From Diaporthe sp. PMI_573 (Eukaryota; Ascomycota; Sordariomycetes; Diaporthales; Diaporthaceae): a stretch of DNA of 64,000 bases. This document shows positions 31,884-43,412 of the stretch, piece by piece. The stretch spans positions 434,001-498,000 of the forward strand of contig JAJTUP010000040.1 of assembly GCA_021399435.1 (NCBI GenBank), read 5' to 3'. The notes under the pieces were generated by a model. That model had not been told where the DNA came from and searched no databases. It was given only the letters and a program-made list of their open reading frames with translations. The position numbers and the translations under genes were made by a program. The stretch's first letter is position 1. Each line of letters opens with the position of its first letter.

Positions 31884-32180
31884 TGTCGAGAGGTCAGGGG
31901 AAGATGCTGGGCAAAGATTGCTTGAGGGCAGATCAGGATCTGAACATTCCGTGCTATGTTACGATTGATACCTAACTACATTGTGATTCCAGTGCGTCTA
32001 GCCACCCATCTTATAACCTGACCTGCCAATCCCCCATGGATCTCGATGCACGCTGGCCTGAGCGAGGCTCAGCCCTGACTTGGGCGCCGTATGGGCTTGA
32101 GCGGTGCTGCGGTGCCTTTCGCCGATGCTACGGTGCCCTTCACCGGGCCTCCGACGGGCCCGAAGTGCTGCCTTCCAACA
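31884..32180 (+). mobile_element. Solo LTR with CTATA target duplication
   Basis: A 297-bp TGTCGAGAGG...CTTCCAACA unit. CTATA lies directly before (31879-31883) and after (32181-32185). A close copy is at 59022-59314; the main difference is a 4-bp indel in the GATTGATACC/GATACC part plus a few substitutions. It sits inside a UstYa-like gene. Confidence 0.92.
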
Positions 32181-32401
32181 CTATATTAGAGTACAGTACT
32201 TCCGTGAAAACTCAACAGAAGACAAAAGACCGTACTACAGCAGCCAAACTCGAGGAGTTAATCTGGAGTTTGGGTGACGATATATATGCAGGTGTTTTAG
32301 ATGTATTCCATCAGATACATTGCCTGAATAAACTGCGCAAATTTGCATATCGTGACTACTACGATATGAAGATTGCAAATGCGAACTCTGAGAATATGTG
32401 A
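32181..32401 (+). pseudogene. UstYa-like (DUF3328) fragment, cut by an LTR
   Basis: The frame reads KLEELIWSLGDDIYAGVLDVFHQIHCLNKLRKF and YRDYYDM (given in parts; HQIHC is the first HxxHC motif). UstYa-family proteins have two HxxHC motifs and act in oxidative cyclisation of fungal ribosomal peptides and in halogenation or dehydration steps of other metabolites. The second HxxHC is not found; the frame stops after SENM. The 5' part is separated by the solo LTR. A P450 gene follows on the opposite strand, which supports a metabolic-cluster origin. Confidence 0.6.
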
Positions 32402-32761
32402 TATTGTCTTACAAAGCCTGCGGTGCTCTGGTAATCTGCGTTAGAAGATGCAAGGCAATCGTTTCCGGTCCCAAACAAGTCGCCATAGACATCTTCTTCC
32501 GCCTGTCAGACCTTCTCCAGGACACAAGTAATAGAGAGAAGGGAAGCATTTGATAGCCCAGAATTCGGTGCACTGTAAATGCTGACGGACTGGGAAGGTA
32601 TACTGTCTGCCGCAGGATCAAAGTGATATTCTTCATTATCAAAGTCAAAAGATCCAGGCATACCGGATTGTGGTTTCGCCCCTACACCTCTTTCTGTTAC
32701 CTCTCATCCCCGATCTGTTGGGAAGCCCGATATACCGCCCAAACTCACGCTAGCTCCTCCC
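32402..32761. other. Convergent 3' space
   Basis: Lies between the UstYa-like remnant and the P450. No gene recognised. Confidence 0.35.
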
Positions 32762-34579
32762 TTACGCCTCCAATGGCTCTTGTAGGTGAACATGAACAGG
32801 TATAGGTTTTTTTGGAGCATGTGATCCAAACGGAAGGGTGCAGTGCTGCGATCCGACTTTCGCAGCGGCAGCGGGATCACATAGCTTGATTTCCAGGGTG
32901 TGTAACACCATAGCTACACAGCCTAAAATCGTATGTCTTGCTAGGTTCTCTCCAGGGCACCGAGAGGCTCCTCCGCCAAATGGAAACCAGTTTCCCGCCA
33001 TTCCCGCTTTTACCAGCCTGGCTCCCCGATCGTCGAGGAATCTTTCGGGCCAAAATGCTTCAATCGGATGTTTGGTTTCGTCCCCGTGGCCATCGTGGGC
33101 GTTCCAAAAGGATCTGTCAAGGCCCCCGAGCCAGTTGGCAGCCATCACAGGCATATCCTGTTTGATGATATAGCCATCGAGGAAGAAATCGGAGTCGGGG
33201 CATTTACGACCTACTGCGCCACCAATGCGGAGACGGAGGGTTTCACAGTACACAGAGTTCAATAGTGGTAGGTGCATAAGCCCCCGCAGTTCTAGGTAGT
33301 GTGGGCTTAAAAACAGTGGCCTGGTTTCAGTTTTAAGCCGCTCTTTGAGATCCGGGCTGAGGAGGATATAAAGCAACATCCATATTGTGGCGGGTATACT
33401 GTTTGCCACAGTGCTAAGAATAATTAGCTTGCTCGACATTACTCATAACACGAGGTAAAACGCACACAAACAAGTATCCAAGCATGATACTAGCGAGTCC
33501 ATCATCAGAAAAGCCTAGTTCTTCATGCCGTTCGACCATTCTTTTAATGCACGTCGATCCCCAGACCGAATCATATTCTACATCTCGCTGACAGTCGATA
33601 GATTCATTGGGTCTTGTATGGCATAGTCGAAGCCATTTCTTAAAATTCTCGATCATCTTCTTCCGCGTATTGTAGGCTGAAGGGAAGAGCCATCCAGGAA
33701 GTCCCATAGAAAGGATCGAGAATTCGTCGTAGAACTGCATGAAATCTTCGCAGAAAGACGGGCAGGTGGCAAATATAGCCTCCCCATACAGCGCACAGAC
33801 TTCCGCATGGAATATGTGCCCGAAAAGAAGCGTGTACATATCACTTATATCTGATTGGGGATCTTTTCGGAAGTTAGTCGTAAGCTTGCTCAGAAACCTG
33901 GAAATAGCAGCCTCAAGGTGTTGGCCCTGGAAATATAGAGAGAAATCTCTTCGCTAATGAGCCATTATGCGGCGGGATGGATCAGAATGGTCTGTTCTAA
34001 ACGCGGTCGATCGCTCAAACTGAGTGATTATCTGATGGTCGAAGATGCGTTTGTCCGTGGATGGCAGGCCGAAGAAGATTTTGAGAGCATCCTCAAGACT
34101 AGGACATGGGACTAGCTGGCTTGAGCTCCGAAGAAGCTTACGCACATGCTCACCCGGAACTGCTAGATATACGCCATAGGTAGAAATGCCCATAAAGATG
34201 GGACCGGGTTTGGTTCGGAACCTATGGTGATCAACACATGGAGGCTTAGGAGATTCCCTTGAACTCACAGGAGCCCACGAAGAAACCTCTCGCGCCCGAA
34301 TAAGAAGAGCAAAGCATTTGTGAGGCCCGTGATGAATGGCCTGATATTGAGAAAGAAAGGTTTACCGAACAGATGTTTTGAGTACAAAACGCCGAGAACG
34401 GCGAGGGCCATGGTGACAACAGGTAGGAGCAAGATTGCTAACAGAATCTGACCTGGCACATTGGGTGCCAATAACGTAGCAGATAAAGCATACCAGGGAA
34501 GTGTCATTATAAAGGATATGGTGAGTACTGAGGTGGTGGAATAGTTTAACGCAAAACCTAGGAGATGACAGCATTCCAT
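32762..34579 (-). pseudogene. Cytochrome P450 with an internal TAG
   Basis: Exons 34579-34269, 34221-33466 and 33413-32762 join in frame (572 codons). Residues about 20-60 are hydrophobic (membrane anchor). Motifs: ANSIPATIWMLLYIL (I helix), CETLRLR (ExxR), FWPERFL (PERF) and FGGGASRCPGE (haem-binding, with the axial Cys). The order and the 'NSIPA.fW' helix suggest the CYP7/CYP8-like group of fungal P450s. The second exon carries an in-frame TAG at 33956-33954 between RRIMAH and RRDFSLYFQGQHLEAA; homology resumes in the same frame with no splice donor nearby, so this is a nonsense mutation (CAG to TAG would explain it). Otherwise complete. Neighbours suggest a secondary-metabolism role. Confidence 0.85.
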
Positions 34580-34811
34580 CCATGATTTATACTCTACGGA
34601 GGGTCCGATCGAAAGGTTCCTTCTGTTTAACGACCTGTTTTAAGCAATGTTGCAGGCAAATGCCCTCGCATAGAGTAAAATACAACTGTGATAAAAGGAT
34701 CTTGCAAAACCCACCGTGCAAAGAAGAGCACAGGAAATACATGACACTGTATATATAGATCTTATGTTAAAATGAACTTAAAAGGTTAACAGTACTAATG
34801 CTCCCTTTCAG
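34580..34811. promoter_or_regulatory. Space between the P450 and the HMGR fragment
   Basis: AT-rich, divergent layout. No motif assigned. Confidence 0.3.
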
Positions 34812-35276
34812 ATGGCATACTGTCCTTTCGATTTAATGTACTTTTTTGCTTACAAAGTAGTATTTAAGTACACTATCGACCGCCTTTATATAATGCAAAA
34901 CATCGCTAAAGATAGGGGCATCCGCAACGACCAATTCGATTCTAACATCAACACAGCCAACATTATAGCAGCAATGTTCATCGCGACTGGGCAAGACGCA
35001 GGGACCGTAGCCGAAGCATCTTGGAGCCACTTGACATCCGAGATAAATAATGAGACCAAAGACCTGAGGATGACACTTTATTTTCCATCGCTGTCGGTCG
35101 GCACAGTCGGGGGTAGCACAGGATATGCAACCCAGAAGGAGGCACTCCAGCTGGTCAAATGTGCCGCGCCGGGTATGGAGGGCCGGCTTGCGGGGGTCAT
35201 TGCTGCCTTTGCGCGAATGACTCTTTACGCAAAGCCATTTATAACCAAGATGGATCAGTTGATTCTAAAATGCTAA
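34812..35276 (+). pseudogene. HMG-CoA reductase C-terminal fragment
   Basis: From about residue 45: TANIIAAMFIATGQDAGTVA, then LYFPSLSVGTVGGSTGYATQ and a helix with AGVIAAFARM. This matches the C-terminal NADPH-binding core of HMG-CoA reductase (aNivaAiFiAtGQDpaq.ve ... mPsieVGTvGGgT.l..Q). The catalytic Glu, Lys and Asp-containing N-terminal two thirds and the membrane domain are absent, and conserved positions differ (GTVAEA for AQNVES, SLSVG for SIEVG). The first 40 residues are unrelated. HMG-CoA reductase makes mevalonate for sterols and terpenoids; extra copies occur in terpenoid or statin clusters. Confidence 0.72.
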
Positions 35277-35886
35277 AAGATTTTATATAGCAGAAATAGC
35301 TGAAAAATATTTAAAATGGCTTTAAGCAACCTGCGCGTACTGTGACAGGCGAGGCCATTGTCTAGAATGTATATGCGCAAAAGTACATGCCACAAAAGCT
35401 ATTTGTCGGCGAGCTATTAATTGTGATGTTCTTTTCCCATGTTATGGCCTTTTCGCTTCCACTCCATAATAAACTTTAGTACATGAAATAGCTGTATTTT
35501 GGATTCACTGTACTTTTAATGTCTTCTTATGTGCTGGCGGATATGCTGTGTTATTACTGTACAGCCATATCATCCTAAACATGTTAAGGAATCCTAGTAA
35601 GTTAATTTAAGATTTGTTACGATTGTCATAATTGGAACGCCAATATTACCGCCACAAATTGTCGCTACCCAGCACTTTCCAACACTCTTATCTTCTGTTG
35701 TGTCTAATAGTGCTTATTTGGTGCCCTTAGGTATAAGTCAACGAGGCCCCATCCGGCCCATCCCCCCATTCGGCCCACTCCACACCCGCGACCGCGTCAG
35801 GCCCACACCTGCACATAAAACGCGTTTTCTTCTCGAGGAATTTTTTTCTTCTCTTCAAACTTTGCATACACGTTCTTTATCACATC
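35277..35886. other. AT-rich spacer and left flank of the Fot element
   Basis: AT-rich to about 35700, then a C-rich stretch (35745-35815) that leads into the transposase start. A left terminal repeat could not be fixed. Confidence 0.35.
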
Positions 35887-36882
35887 ATGAAGGAATACAC
35901 CGAAGAAGACGTTCAGATAGCGCTTGATGCGGTTGCAGCAGGCGCCGGTGTGCGAGAGACCTCCTCGAGTTGGGGCATTCCGAGGAGCACACTTCGAGGT
36001 CGCCGTAGGGGCTCCTCGTGCCATTCTGATGCTTCAAACTCGCAGATGAGGTTATCACGAACCCAAGAAAGCAGCCTGGCTAAGTTTGCACTCACCCAGG
36101 CGGCCCTGGGGCTGCCGTTGTCGCATCTCGACATGAGGACTTTTGCGGGCCGAGTCGCTAGTTCTCAGCCACGACCACCACCACTCGGAAAGCACTGGTT
36201 GGGCGCTTTTCTCACGAGGAATCCCGAGATTCGAAGTCTCCGAAGCCGTCAGATGCACTTCAGCAGGGTCAATGGGGCCACGACGGAGATAATCAGGCCA
36301 TGGTTCGACCTTCTTCGGCTGCCAGCCGTCGCCGAGATTCTGGCCCAAAATCGTCACAATATGGACGAAGGGGGGGTTGCCGAAGGCGAGGGATCCAATG
36401 GAATAGTCCTCGGCCCGGAAGGAAGGAAGGTTATCACTCGAAGAAGCAATGGAAGCCGAGTGTGGACCTCCTTCATTGAGTGTATCTCAGCCACGGGCAA
36501 ATCGTGCCTACCATTCGTTATCTTCAAGGGGAAAAGCGTGCAGCAGCAGTGGTTTAAAACACTCGAAGGCTATGATAATTGGGAGTTTACGGCGACCCCA
36601 AATGGCTGGACTGACAACGATATTGCCCTTAAATGGCTTCAGAAGATCTTCGTGCCGTCAACGGCCCCAAAGGACCAAAAGCAGTGGCGATTATTAGTCG
36701 TCGATGGTCACAAAAGCCACACAACGGTCGATTTTATGTGGGAATGCTTCTCGCACAAGATATACGTTATTTACTTGCCCCCTCATACTTCGCACGTGCT
36801 GCAGCCGCTTGACGTTGGTGTATTCTCGTCGCTGAAGGCGGCATACCGTCGCGAGGCTAGACGCCAATTCGAGCAATCGCTT
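35887..36882 (+). pseudogene. Fot/pogo transposase with its 3' end replaced
   Basis: Starts MKEYTEEDVQIALDAVAAG (psq-type helix-turn-helix, with SSWGIPRSTLRGR as recognition helix), then a Tc5/CENP-B-type domain (HWLGAFLTRNPEIRSLRSRQ) and the DDE_1 core. Catalytic Asp: HNMDEGG, LLVVDGHKSH and VLQPLDVGVFSSLK. The first motif normally reads NMDETG. The homology runs to REARRQFEQSL (residue about 332) and then enters a palindromic sequence, so the frame that continues to 37203 is chimeric. The expected C-terminal helices and a matching terminal repeat are missing. This copy is the best intact relative of the fragment at 9.7 kb. Confidence 0.85.
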
Positions 36883-37495
36883 AGAGATACATTTAGATTA
36901 ACTGTGTTCATCATCACCCCCACCCTTGCAACCCTCATGACCACTCTACTCACTCAAAATTCCACCATGCCACCCACCATGCTGTCGAGTTCCGATGCCG
37001 CAAAGATTTTCACTTCGGTCATAGGGCCTATTTTGATATTACTAGCGATCTGGCTCACATACAAGACATATCGTCTCGTATATAAGACATATCGTCTCGC
37101 AATTAAGACATATCACCTTGCATTTAAGATATATTGTCTTATATATAATACATATTGTCGAGCGTGCTCCTCGGATATGCAACCAGCACCCGGCGTCCGT
37201 TAATTACGTTGTTAAACCCAGTACATACCCTTAAGTCAGTCCAGACTGTTTCAGCATACATATTCGAGGAGCACGCTTGACTATATATCTTGATTACGAG
37301 ACGATATATCTTGTATGTAAGCCAAATCGCTAGTAGGGTCAAAGAGGCCCTATGACCGAAGTGAAAATCTTTGCGGCATCGGAACTCGACAGCATGGTGG
37401 GTGGCATGGTGGAGTTTTGAGTGAGTAGAGTGGTCATGGGGGTCGCAAGGGGACTTGGGGGTGATGATGAACACAGTTAATCTAAATGTATCTCT
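36883..37495. repeat. Large imperfect palindrome (foldback)
   Basis: The left arm from 36883 (AGAGATACATTTAGATTAAC) is repeated inverted with its end at 37495. Arms are about 290 bp (to about 37175) and 240 bp (from about 37258); the central loop is about 80 bp. The length difference comes mainly from tandem 21-bp units in the left arm. Each arm also carries the same open sense strand (RLTVFIITP...), showing recent common origin. Confidence 0.88.
37060..37164 (+). repeat. Five tandem 21-bp units
   Basis: Units at 37060, 37081, 37102, 37123 and 37144, each a variant of TACAAGACATATCGTCTCGTA. They translate as a degenerate 7-residue repeat (YKTYRLV, YKTYRLA, IKTYHLA, FKIYCLI, YNTYCRA). The right arm of the palindrome has only two units. 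Confidence 0.9.
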
Positions 37496-38174
37496 GGTAG
37501 AGGTTAGGGGCCGTAATCGAGAGTATGGGAGGTCAAGGATAATGGTGATACTTACAGCAGTGCCGTCAGACGTCGAAGTGCTCAGGACTTTCCGATTTTT
37601 TTTATGCGAGGAAGAAAGAAGAGGTAGTAGTAGAGGCATGGAACGACCCGGGTCTTATACCAGAAGGGAGGCACACGTCAGGCTTGCAGCTCTGACCCCA
37701 GCCAGAATCCGCCCAACTCTACACCTCCACCCACCCAGCTCCATCTTTTACGCCCACCCAGTAGATACCTATTTTTTTGCGTGCACCCTTTAAATTCTTA
37801 AGTACTCAGCTACCCCGCTACCCCACACTTTAAAAAGCTATGCTGTGTATAGAGATAGAACTAGAGGTTATTTTAGAGGCTAAATTACCAGAGGGCAAAT
37901 TGCAGCTAGAAGGCTAGAGGGCTAGAGGGCCAGAGGGCAAATTACACATAGGGATGGCAGGGTAATTTTAGCGTCTTTCTAACGACATTCGTTTTCGAGC
38001 CCTGGACACTAAAATAAGCATTAGGGTGCTCCCGACTCCACGCTTCCAGCCAGCAGCAGCCAAGTGTCCGGTCTCCCACAAGTGCGGTGGAATCTCGAGG
38101 TACGAGGATGGCTGGCGAGAGAGGCTGGCGCGGACCGACCGACGGAGAACATAGGAGCGCCGGTCGCGCCGCCG
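37496..38174. other. Non-coding, short low-complexity repeats
   Basis: Includes GGCTAGAGGGCTAGAGGGCCAGAGGGC-like repeats (written here only in part as GCTAGAGG units) near 37910-37935. No gene recognised. Confidence 0.35.
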
Positions 38175-38640
38175 CTACATTACATCACCATCCCCATCCC
38201 AACGACCTCGTTCTTGCTCTAATATTTCTGAGATATTGTCTGACTCAGGCTTACTTACACGGTGCTGCAAGATTGAGCCGTCTTGAGAATCTTGCTGTTG
38301 TACGCCTGTTGCCTTGCCTTTCATCGATACGTCATTTGGATTGTCGCGGCTGATCTTTCTTTTCTTTGGGTTCCGCAGGACTGCGTTTCCGGGCGCGTAG
38401 TCTCCGATTCCATTCGATGCCGTGCGTTTTAAGTGTAGCCTAGGCGGGTGGAGCTGGTTAGACTGATAATCGACATCTAATGGTGTATTGTCCACAGCGT
38501 CGTGGCTAGTCTTTCTTCTCTTGGTCTCGTGTCCGGCCTCGCCTCTTGGTGTGTCATCATTGCCTCCTTTTGTTTTCTTCCGTTTTAAAGAACGCTTGAT
38601 ATTATCGACTGATTCATTTTTACCCTTTAAAAAATACGGT
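38175..38640 (-). other. Basic low-complexity open frame
   Basis: The minus-strand frame is rich in Lys/Arg/Asp/Asn with repeated KRKKTK, TKRRKTS and NPKKRKIS patches, as in disordered nuclear proteins. It could be an exon of a lost gene. The upstream part to 38828 reads differently and is probably not coding. Confidence 0.25.
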
Positions 38641-38921
38641 TGGTTATGCAGTCGGAGCCTGCTGCGATAGCAGCGAGAAATGGATCCCTGGAGCGCCCCA
38701 GAGCTGGCGCAGAGCCGCGGATCTGTTGCGTGCTGCGCAGCGCCATGCCGTATGGGCCAAATCCATTGGCGCCAAGAAAGACCTATAAATTTGGGAGCCA
38801 GGAATGGTGTCGCACAATAGGGGCGCAAGGGCGCCCCCTCCTGGCCCGGGACAGCCTGGAAGCTGCATTGGCAAGATCCCTACATAGATACCGTCGTTGT
38901 TCACCTTACGGGCGAAAGGGC

Positions 38922-39174
38922 AGGCGCTCTGCAAAAAAAACCGCCGGTAACTCCAAGTACCACCAAAACCTTTCGTGTTAGTATCCCAATTATTCCACAA
39001 CCACATCATATGTGCTTGATTATTATTAAATAATCTTCTTGAGGATAAGTGTCTGATTCGAATCATATCAAAATATTTGTTAGAATCGATGGTTGTGGTG
39101 GTGAAATAGCTGGAAGGGTTGCGGGGTCCTGATTTTGGTACAAAGCTACCGGCGGTTTCTTTTGCAGAGCGCCT
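38922..39174. repeat. Short inverted repeat pair, possible MITE
   Basis: AGGCGCTCTGCAAAA...CCGCCGGTA at 38922-38949 recurs inverted at 39147-39174, with two differences in the A-run. The 250-bp unit holds AT-rich sequence. No target duplication was evident. Confidence 0.6.
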
Positions 39175-39613
39175 GAAGGGTAGACACCACTGTCTGTCTC
39201 TTCTACCTGATAGACAAGGGAAGACCCGAGACATGCATGTCGCGGCATGGTCTGCCGACCGATGAGGTCAGGGTGCGCATGTGGGCATTACATATTCAGC
39301 CAAATCTGCAAGACGGACAGGCATTGCATTTCGCGTTAAGGGATCACATTGTGGGCGAGTGATAGCAGTCCACCCATAGCATATGTTGCTTGCAAATGGC
39401 GGTCCTTGTGTTAAGGCAGTCCTTATGCAAAATTCGTCTCATCTCCTGAGTAGATAGATAGTGCCATGACTCTCCCCAATTTAGTGAAATTATGACCATT
39501 TCCCCTAGAAGTCTTATGCCTTGCGTCATGCCAATCACTCAATGTCAAACTACAATCGAGGGGACATTGGTTGCAGCAAAGTACGGACCCTTCCACCAGT
39601 ACTTTTGCCTGAG

Positions 39614-41850
39614 CAGAGTGGCTAACAATCAATCGAGTTCAATTTCGGCCCTCAAACTCGATTGATTGAACCTATCTCAGCTCGATTGAAGCTTGACTTG
39701 ACTAATCAGCGACCTCGATTGACAACTTGTCAAGTACTTGATATACTATGCCTAATCAGGTAATTTGTATAGACCTCTTGGTGTAGAAATCCCGCGCAAG
39801 ATTTTTGAAGTAATCCAATTCTTCTGTATTATCTTAGCTTCAACTGTGTCATCGCCGAGGCCGTTGCGCTTGTCAGTGATGAGCTCACTACCGTCAGAGA
39901 ATACGCGCTCTGGCTCTGCGCTCATCGCTGGCGTGCTGAAGATGTTAAGAGCAAGTTTGCTGAGAATAGGCCATACGTGGCGTTGGTCCACCCACCACGC
40001 TAGAGGATTCTTAACGGTCATGTCATCCTTTGACGGCACCTGCTTTATCCAGATCTCCCACTCAGTCTCCACCTTCCTCCTCTTGCCATGGCGTGGTTGA
40101 TCTGTTGTATGGCCCTAAGCATCGAATTCGTCATCGATTGTTGGCGAGGAAGAAGGAGAGGTCTTGGCTTGGTCGACGTGCTTAGTGGCTACCGTGACTG
40201 CGGCGAAGCGATTGTAATATATAGTAAGCTCCTTTTCTGCTGTCTTTATCCAATCCTCTCGCTTCCACCACTTCTCCCTGAAGTATTCGAATTGGTAGGG
40301 TGGGTGGAGGGCGATGGCCATGTGGTAGATAGGCGACTGGTTGGTAAGCTTGTAGTAGGTGTTGATCTTTGACCATGCAGCGAGCATACCGGCGGAGTAG
40401 TAGGGAGGAAGGGCATCCTCATTATCTGCATTTATGGCGTTAATCTCTTCTTTGATGCTCTTAAGCTTTGTAAGTACGAAGTCCATAGCGTAGAGTACTT
40501 GCCACACCAAGCCTTGGCCACCCTTGTTGCCCTTGCTATTTGCACGGCTTTGTAGTTGCTTTGTGAGTTGCTTGAAAGGCTGTAGGAGCTTATAGAAGAG
40601 CTTAAGCTTGTGCCAATCAGCCTTGGTGAGGAAGTTATTCTTGTGCTTGTCGTTTTTATCTGGAGGCTTCTACTGCGCCTGGTAGAGATTGATGGTAGGG
40701 TGACACTTAAGAGCACGCTTGATTATGTAATATGTTGCGTTTCATTGAATGCCACCGTCATTGAGGAGCACGCCGACGAAGAGATTGCCGTCGCTCGTCT
40801 TCGTGACGCGCATGCGAGCTCTCAACACCTCGCAACGCACGTCGTTGCGATTAATGTAGATAACGAGGTTGTGCAGCTTGCCAATGACGTCTTTGAGGCT
40901 CCAGAGAGCTACACGCTGCTCCTCCGAAGCCTCAATAAGATTCTTCTCCCATGTGCTGATGCCTTCGCCAAATAAGAGAGCCTTAACGACGAGATTAATA
41001 ATATGGCCGATACAGCGAATACGGTCTGCTTCTGGATCGATCGAGGAGAAGGAACGCTGTAACGCTTCGAGGCATTTGTCGTTATCACCAGCGTTATCCA
41101 TAACGAAGGAGCCGAGCTTCTCGCCGATGCTGTATTGTAGAATTACTGGCTTTACCAGAGCTGCGAGGTCGTCGCCGGTGTGACCGCCATAACGTCGTGG
41201 GAAGCCGAGGAGGAGTGTTCGAGGATGACCTTTGCCGTCGACGAAGTGTGCGCATACAGCGACGTATTCTCTGCGATTGTGAGCTCGCCATCCATCGATC
41301 GAGAGGTTGATGTTGCTGAGTGCAGACTGCACCAATTCGATGATGAATGGCAAGCGTGCTGCCATCGAATCCTTCACCCACTGCGAGAGCGTTGAGTGAT
41401 GCGTTGGCAACAGGCGTGCGAGCGAAGGCTTGCCGTATGTGAGTAAATCAGTGGTCGCCTCGTCCGTGACTTCTCGGTAGCTGAGGCGTAGCTTGATAGC
41501 CCAGTCAATAAGCTTTTGCTTATATTCATCCTCATTAAATGGCATGACGAGCTGGAAGACTTCTGCGGCGTTGTTGGCGTCGATATCGTCGTCATCGATG
41601 GTCGAATTCGAAGGCCTTTTGATATTGTGGAACTCTATAAGATGCTGGATTGCAGCAGTCGTCGATTCTGCAGCAAATAGCTGACTGATATACCGCTTCT
41701 TGGTATGGCAATCGGCGCAGAGGAAGTACTTGTCATTACTATGCTCCAGCTCGGCTCCATATGAATAGATCCATGAGACCTTGACTCGTCTGCCCACGCT
41801 CCTCTTGACGGCCAGCTGGAACACCATATTTTGGCGTTGAAAGACATCGA
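39614..41850 (-). mobile_element. hAT element 1, multiply frameshifted
   Basis: The right end in transposase direction is likely CAGAGTGGCTAAC at 39614. Minus-strand frames: 41850-40742 holds a BED-like C..C segment (CADCHTKK), NLSIDGWRAHNR (first Asp), SFVMDNAGDNDKC (second Asp) and IRCIGHIINLVVKALL; 40510-40115 the middle; 40072-39752 the dimerisation domain ending STPAMSAEPERVFSD. Several frameshifts separate them. The N-terminal end meets hAT element 2 at about 41830-41850, so its left terminus is lost. Confidence 0.85.
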
Positions 41851-43390
41851 CAGTGAGCACGACGGTTCTCACCTCGCGGCGGCGATTTTGGAAGTGGTTG
41901 ACGGATGGGGCTTTGCTTCAAAACTCGGATATTTCGTGATGGACAATGCTGGCAATAACGACACAATGATGAGATCCCTTTCGCTTGGTCAGTACAACTC
42001 ACCGTTTCTACTGACTGGTTCTAACATCCCACAGGCCTCCTTCGCCGATATGACATCCGATACGATCCCAAAGTTCACCGACTCCGCTGCCAAGGTCATA
42101 TCATCAATCTCGCCGCTAAAGCCTTCCTCTTCGTTACCGACAATGAGAAGCTCGAACGCGACGATCCAGGTCTGTATAATGTGACACTAAAGCATATTGA
42201 AGCGTGGCGGAAGAAGGGACCTCTTGGCAAGCTTCACAACTTCGTCGTTTACACCCAACGGAATGTTCAGCGCAGCCAAAAGTTTCTTGCTATCAGCATA
42301 ACCGTAAGCTTGCGCGAGACAACGACACAAGGTGGAGCTCGTGGTATACCATGTTGAGAGCGGCCTTGAATCTTAGAGACGCAATTGACGGCTATTTCAA
42401 CAAATGGATGGAAGCAGACTGCGCTGGAGACGAGCTCTCTTCAGAGGACTGGACCATCTTGGAGAAGATCAAGTCCTTCTTAGAGAAGCTGAAGATGACG
42501 ACTAAGGCTCGCGAATCATCGTTTGCAACACTCGACAATGTCCTCCTGGCTATGGACTTCGTATTGGCACAATTCGAAGCCGACAAGGAGGCAAATGTCG
42601 ACGATCCGGTGATGGCACCGATGTATAACTCGGGCTGGGCGAAGATGGACAAGTATTACCGCCTTACTGATGAATCACCTGCCTACGTTGCAGCTATCGT
42701 GCTCCACCCTTCGCATAAATGGCACTACATCCAGGAGAACTGGAAAAAGGAGTGGGTTGAGTCGTCGAAGGAGTTGCTTGAGGCGCTGTGGAACGAATAT
42801 AAGCCTGTGGAATCACCTCTTCCACTCTGCGAGGTCCCATCGGCGACCACGAACGAGTTCTTGAATTGGCGGAACAAGCACCTGCAGCCGTCACTCATCA
42901 CGGACGAATACGAGCGTTATTGCAAGTCTGAACGGGTTTATGGTTTTACGAGCGCCCTTGCATGGTGGCTAGAGGAGACGCAGCAGAAAAACTACCCGAG
43001 CCTGAGCAAGATGGCCGTGGATATATTGTCAATTCCTGCAATGTCTGCGGAGCCCGAACGACTCTTCTCTGGGGCAAAGATAACGATTACAGACCGTCGA
43101 AATCGACTTGGGAGTGATGTGATTGAAGCATTGGAGTGCCTGAAGTCATGGTTTGGGATACGAGATTTTCAAGGTGACGAGGTTTTCGCTGAGGCAGATG
43201 AATGATGAGGTCCACGTGGAATATATTGGATGTATTGTCACACTGCCAATATATTGGGTTCTTGGCAATACAATACAATATGGGTCATGTTCATATTGGG
43301 TAATACAATATCGCCTCTTGACAATACGATATTATTGCGAGGGGGTCCATATTGCCAATATACGTATTGTTTATATTATTAGCAACACTG
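41831..43390 (+). mobile_element. hAT element 2, 5' truncated
   Basis: Begins abruptly in the transposase core (EHDGSHLAAAILEVVDGWGF, then FVMDNAGNND). An intron (GTCAGT...CCCACAG, about 41986-42034) leads to RLRCQGHIINLAAKAFL; a frameshift follows near 42300, then ARDNDTRWSSWY and a clean frame to 43205 ending SIPAMSAEPERLFSGAK. The 3' end is TTAGCAACACTG at 43390, a CAGTG-type hAT terminus preceded by dense CAATAT/ATATTG subterminal motifs (43210-43380). Confidence 0.85.
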
Positions 43391-43412
43391 GAAGCAGCGT
43401 ACTCTCTTTGAC

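Noticed and set aside
32036..32401. A 121-codon gene starting MDLDARWPERG
   Set aside because: Its first half is LTR sequence (the same start recurs in the LTR at 59.2 kb); only the part after 32181 is UstYa-like.
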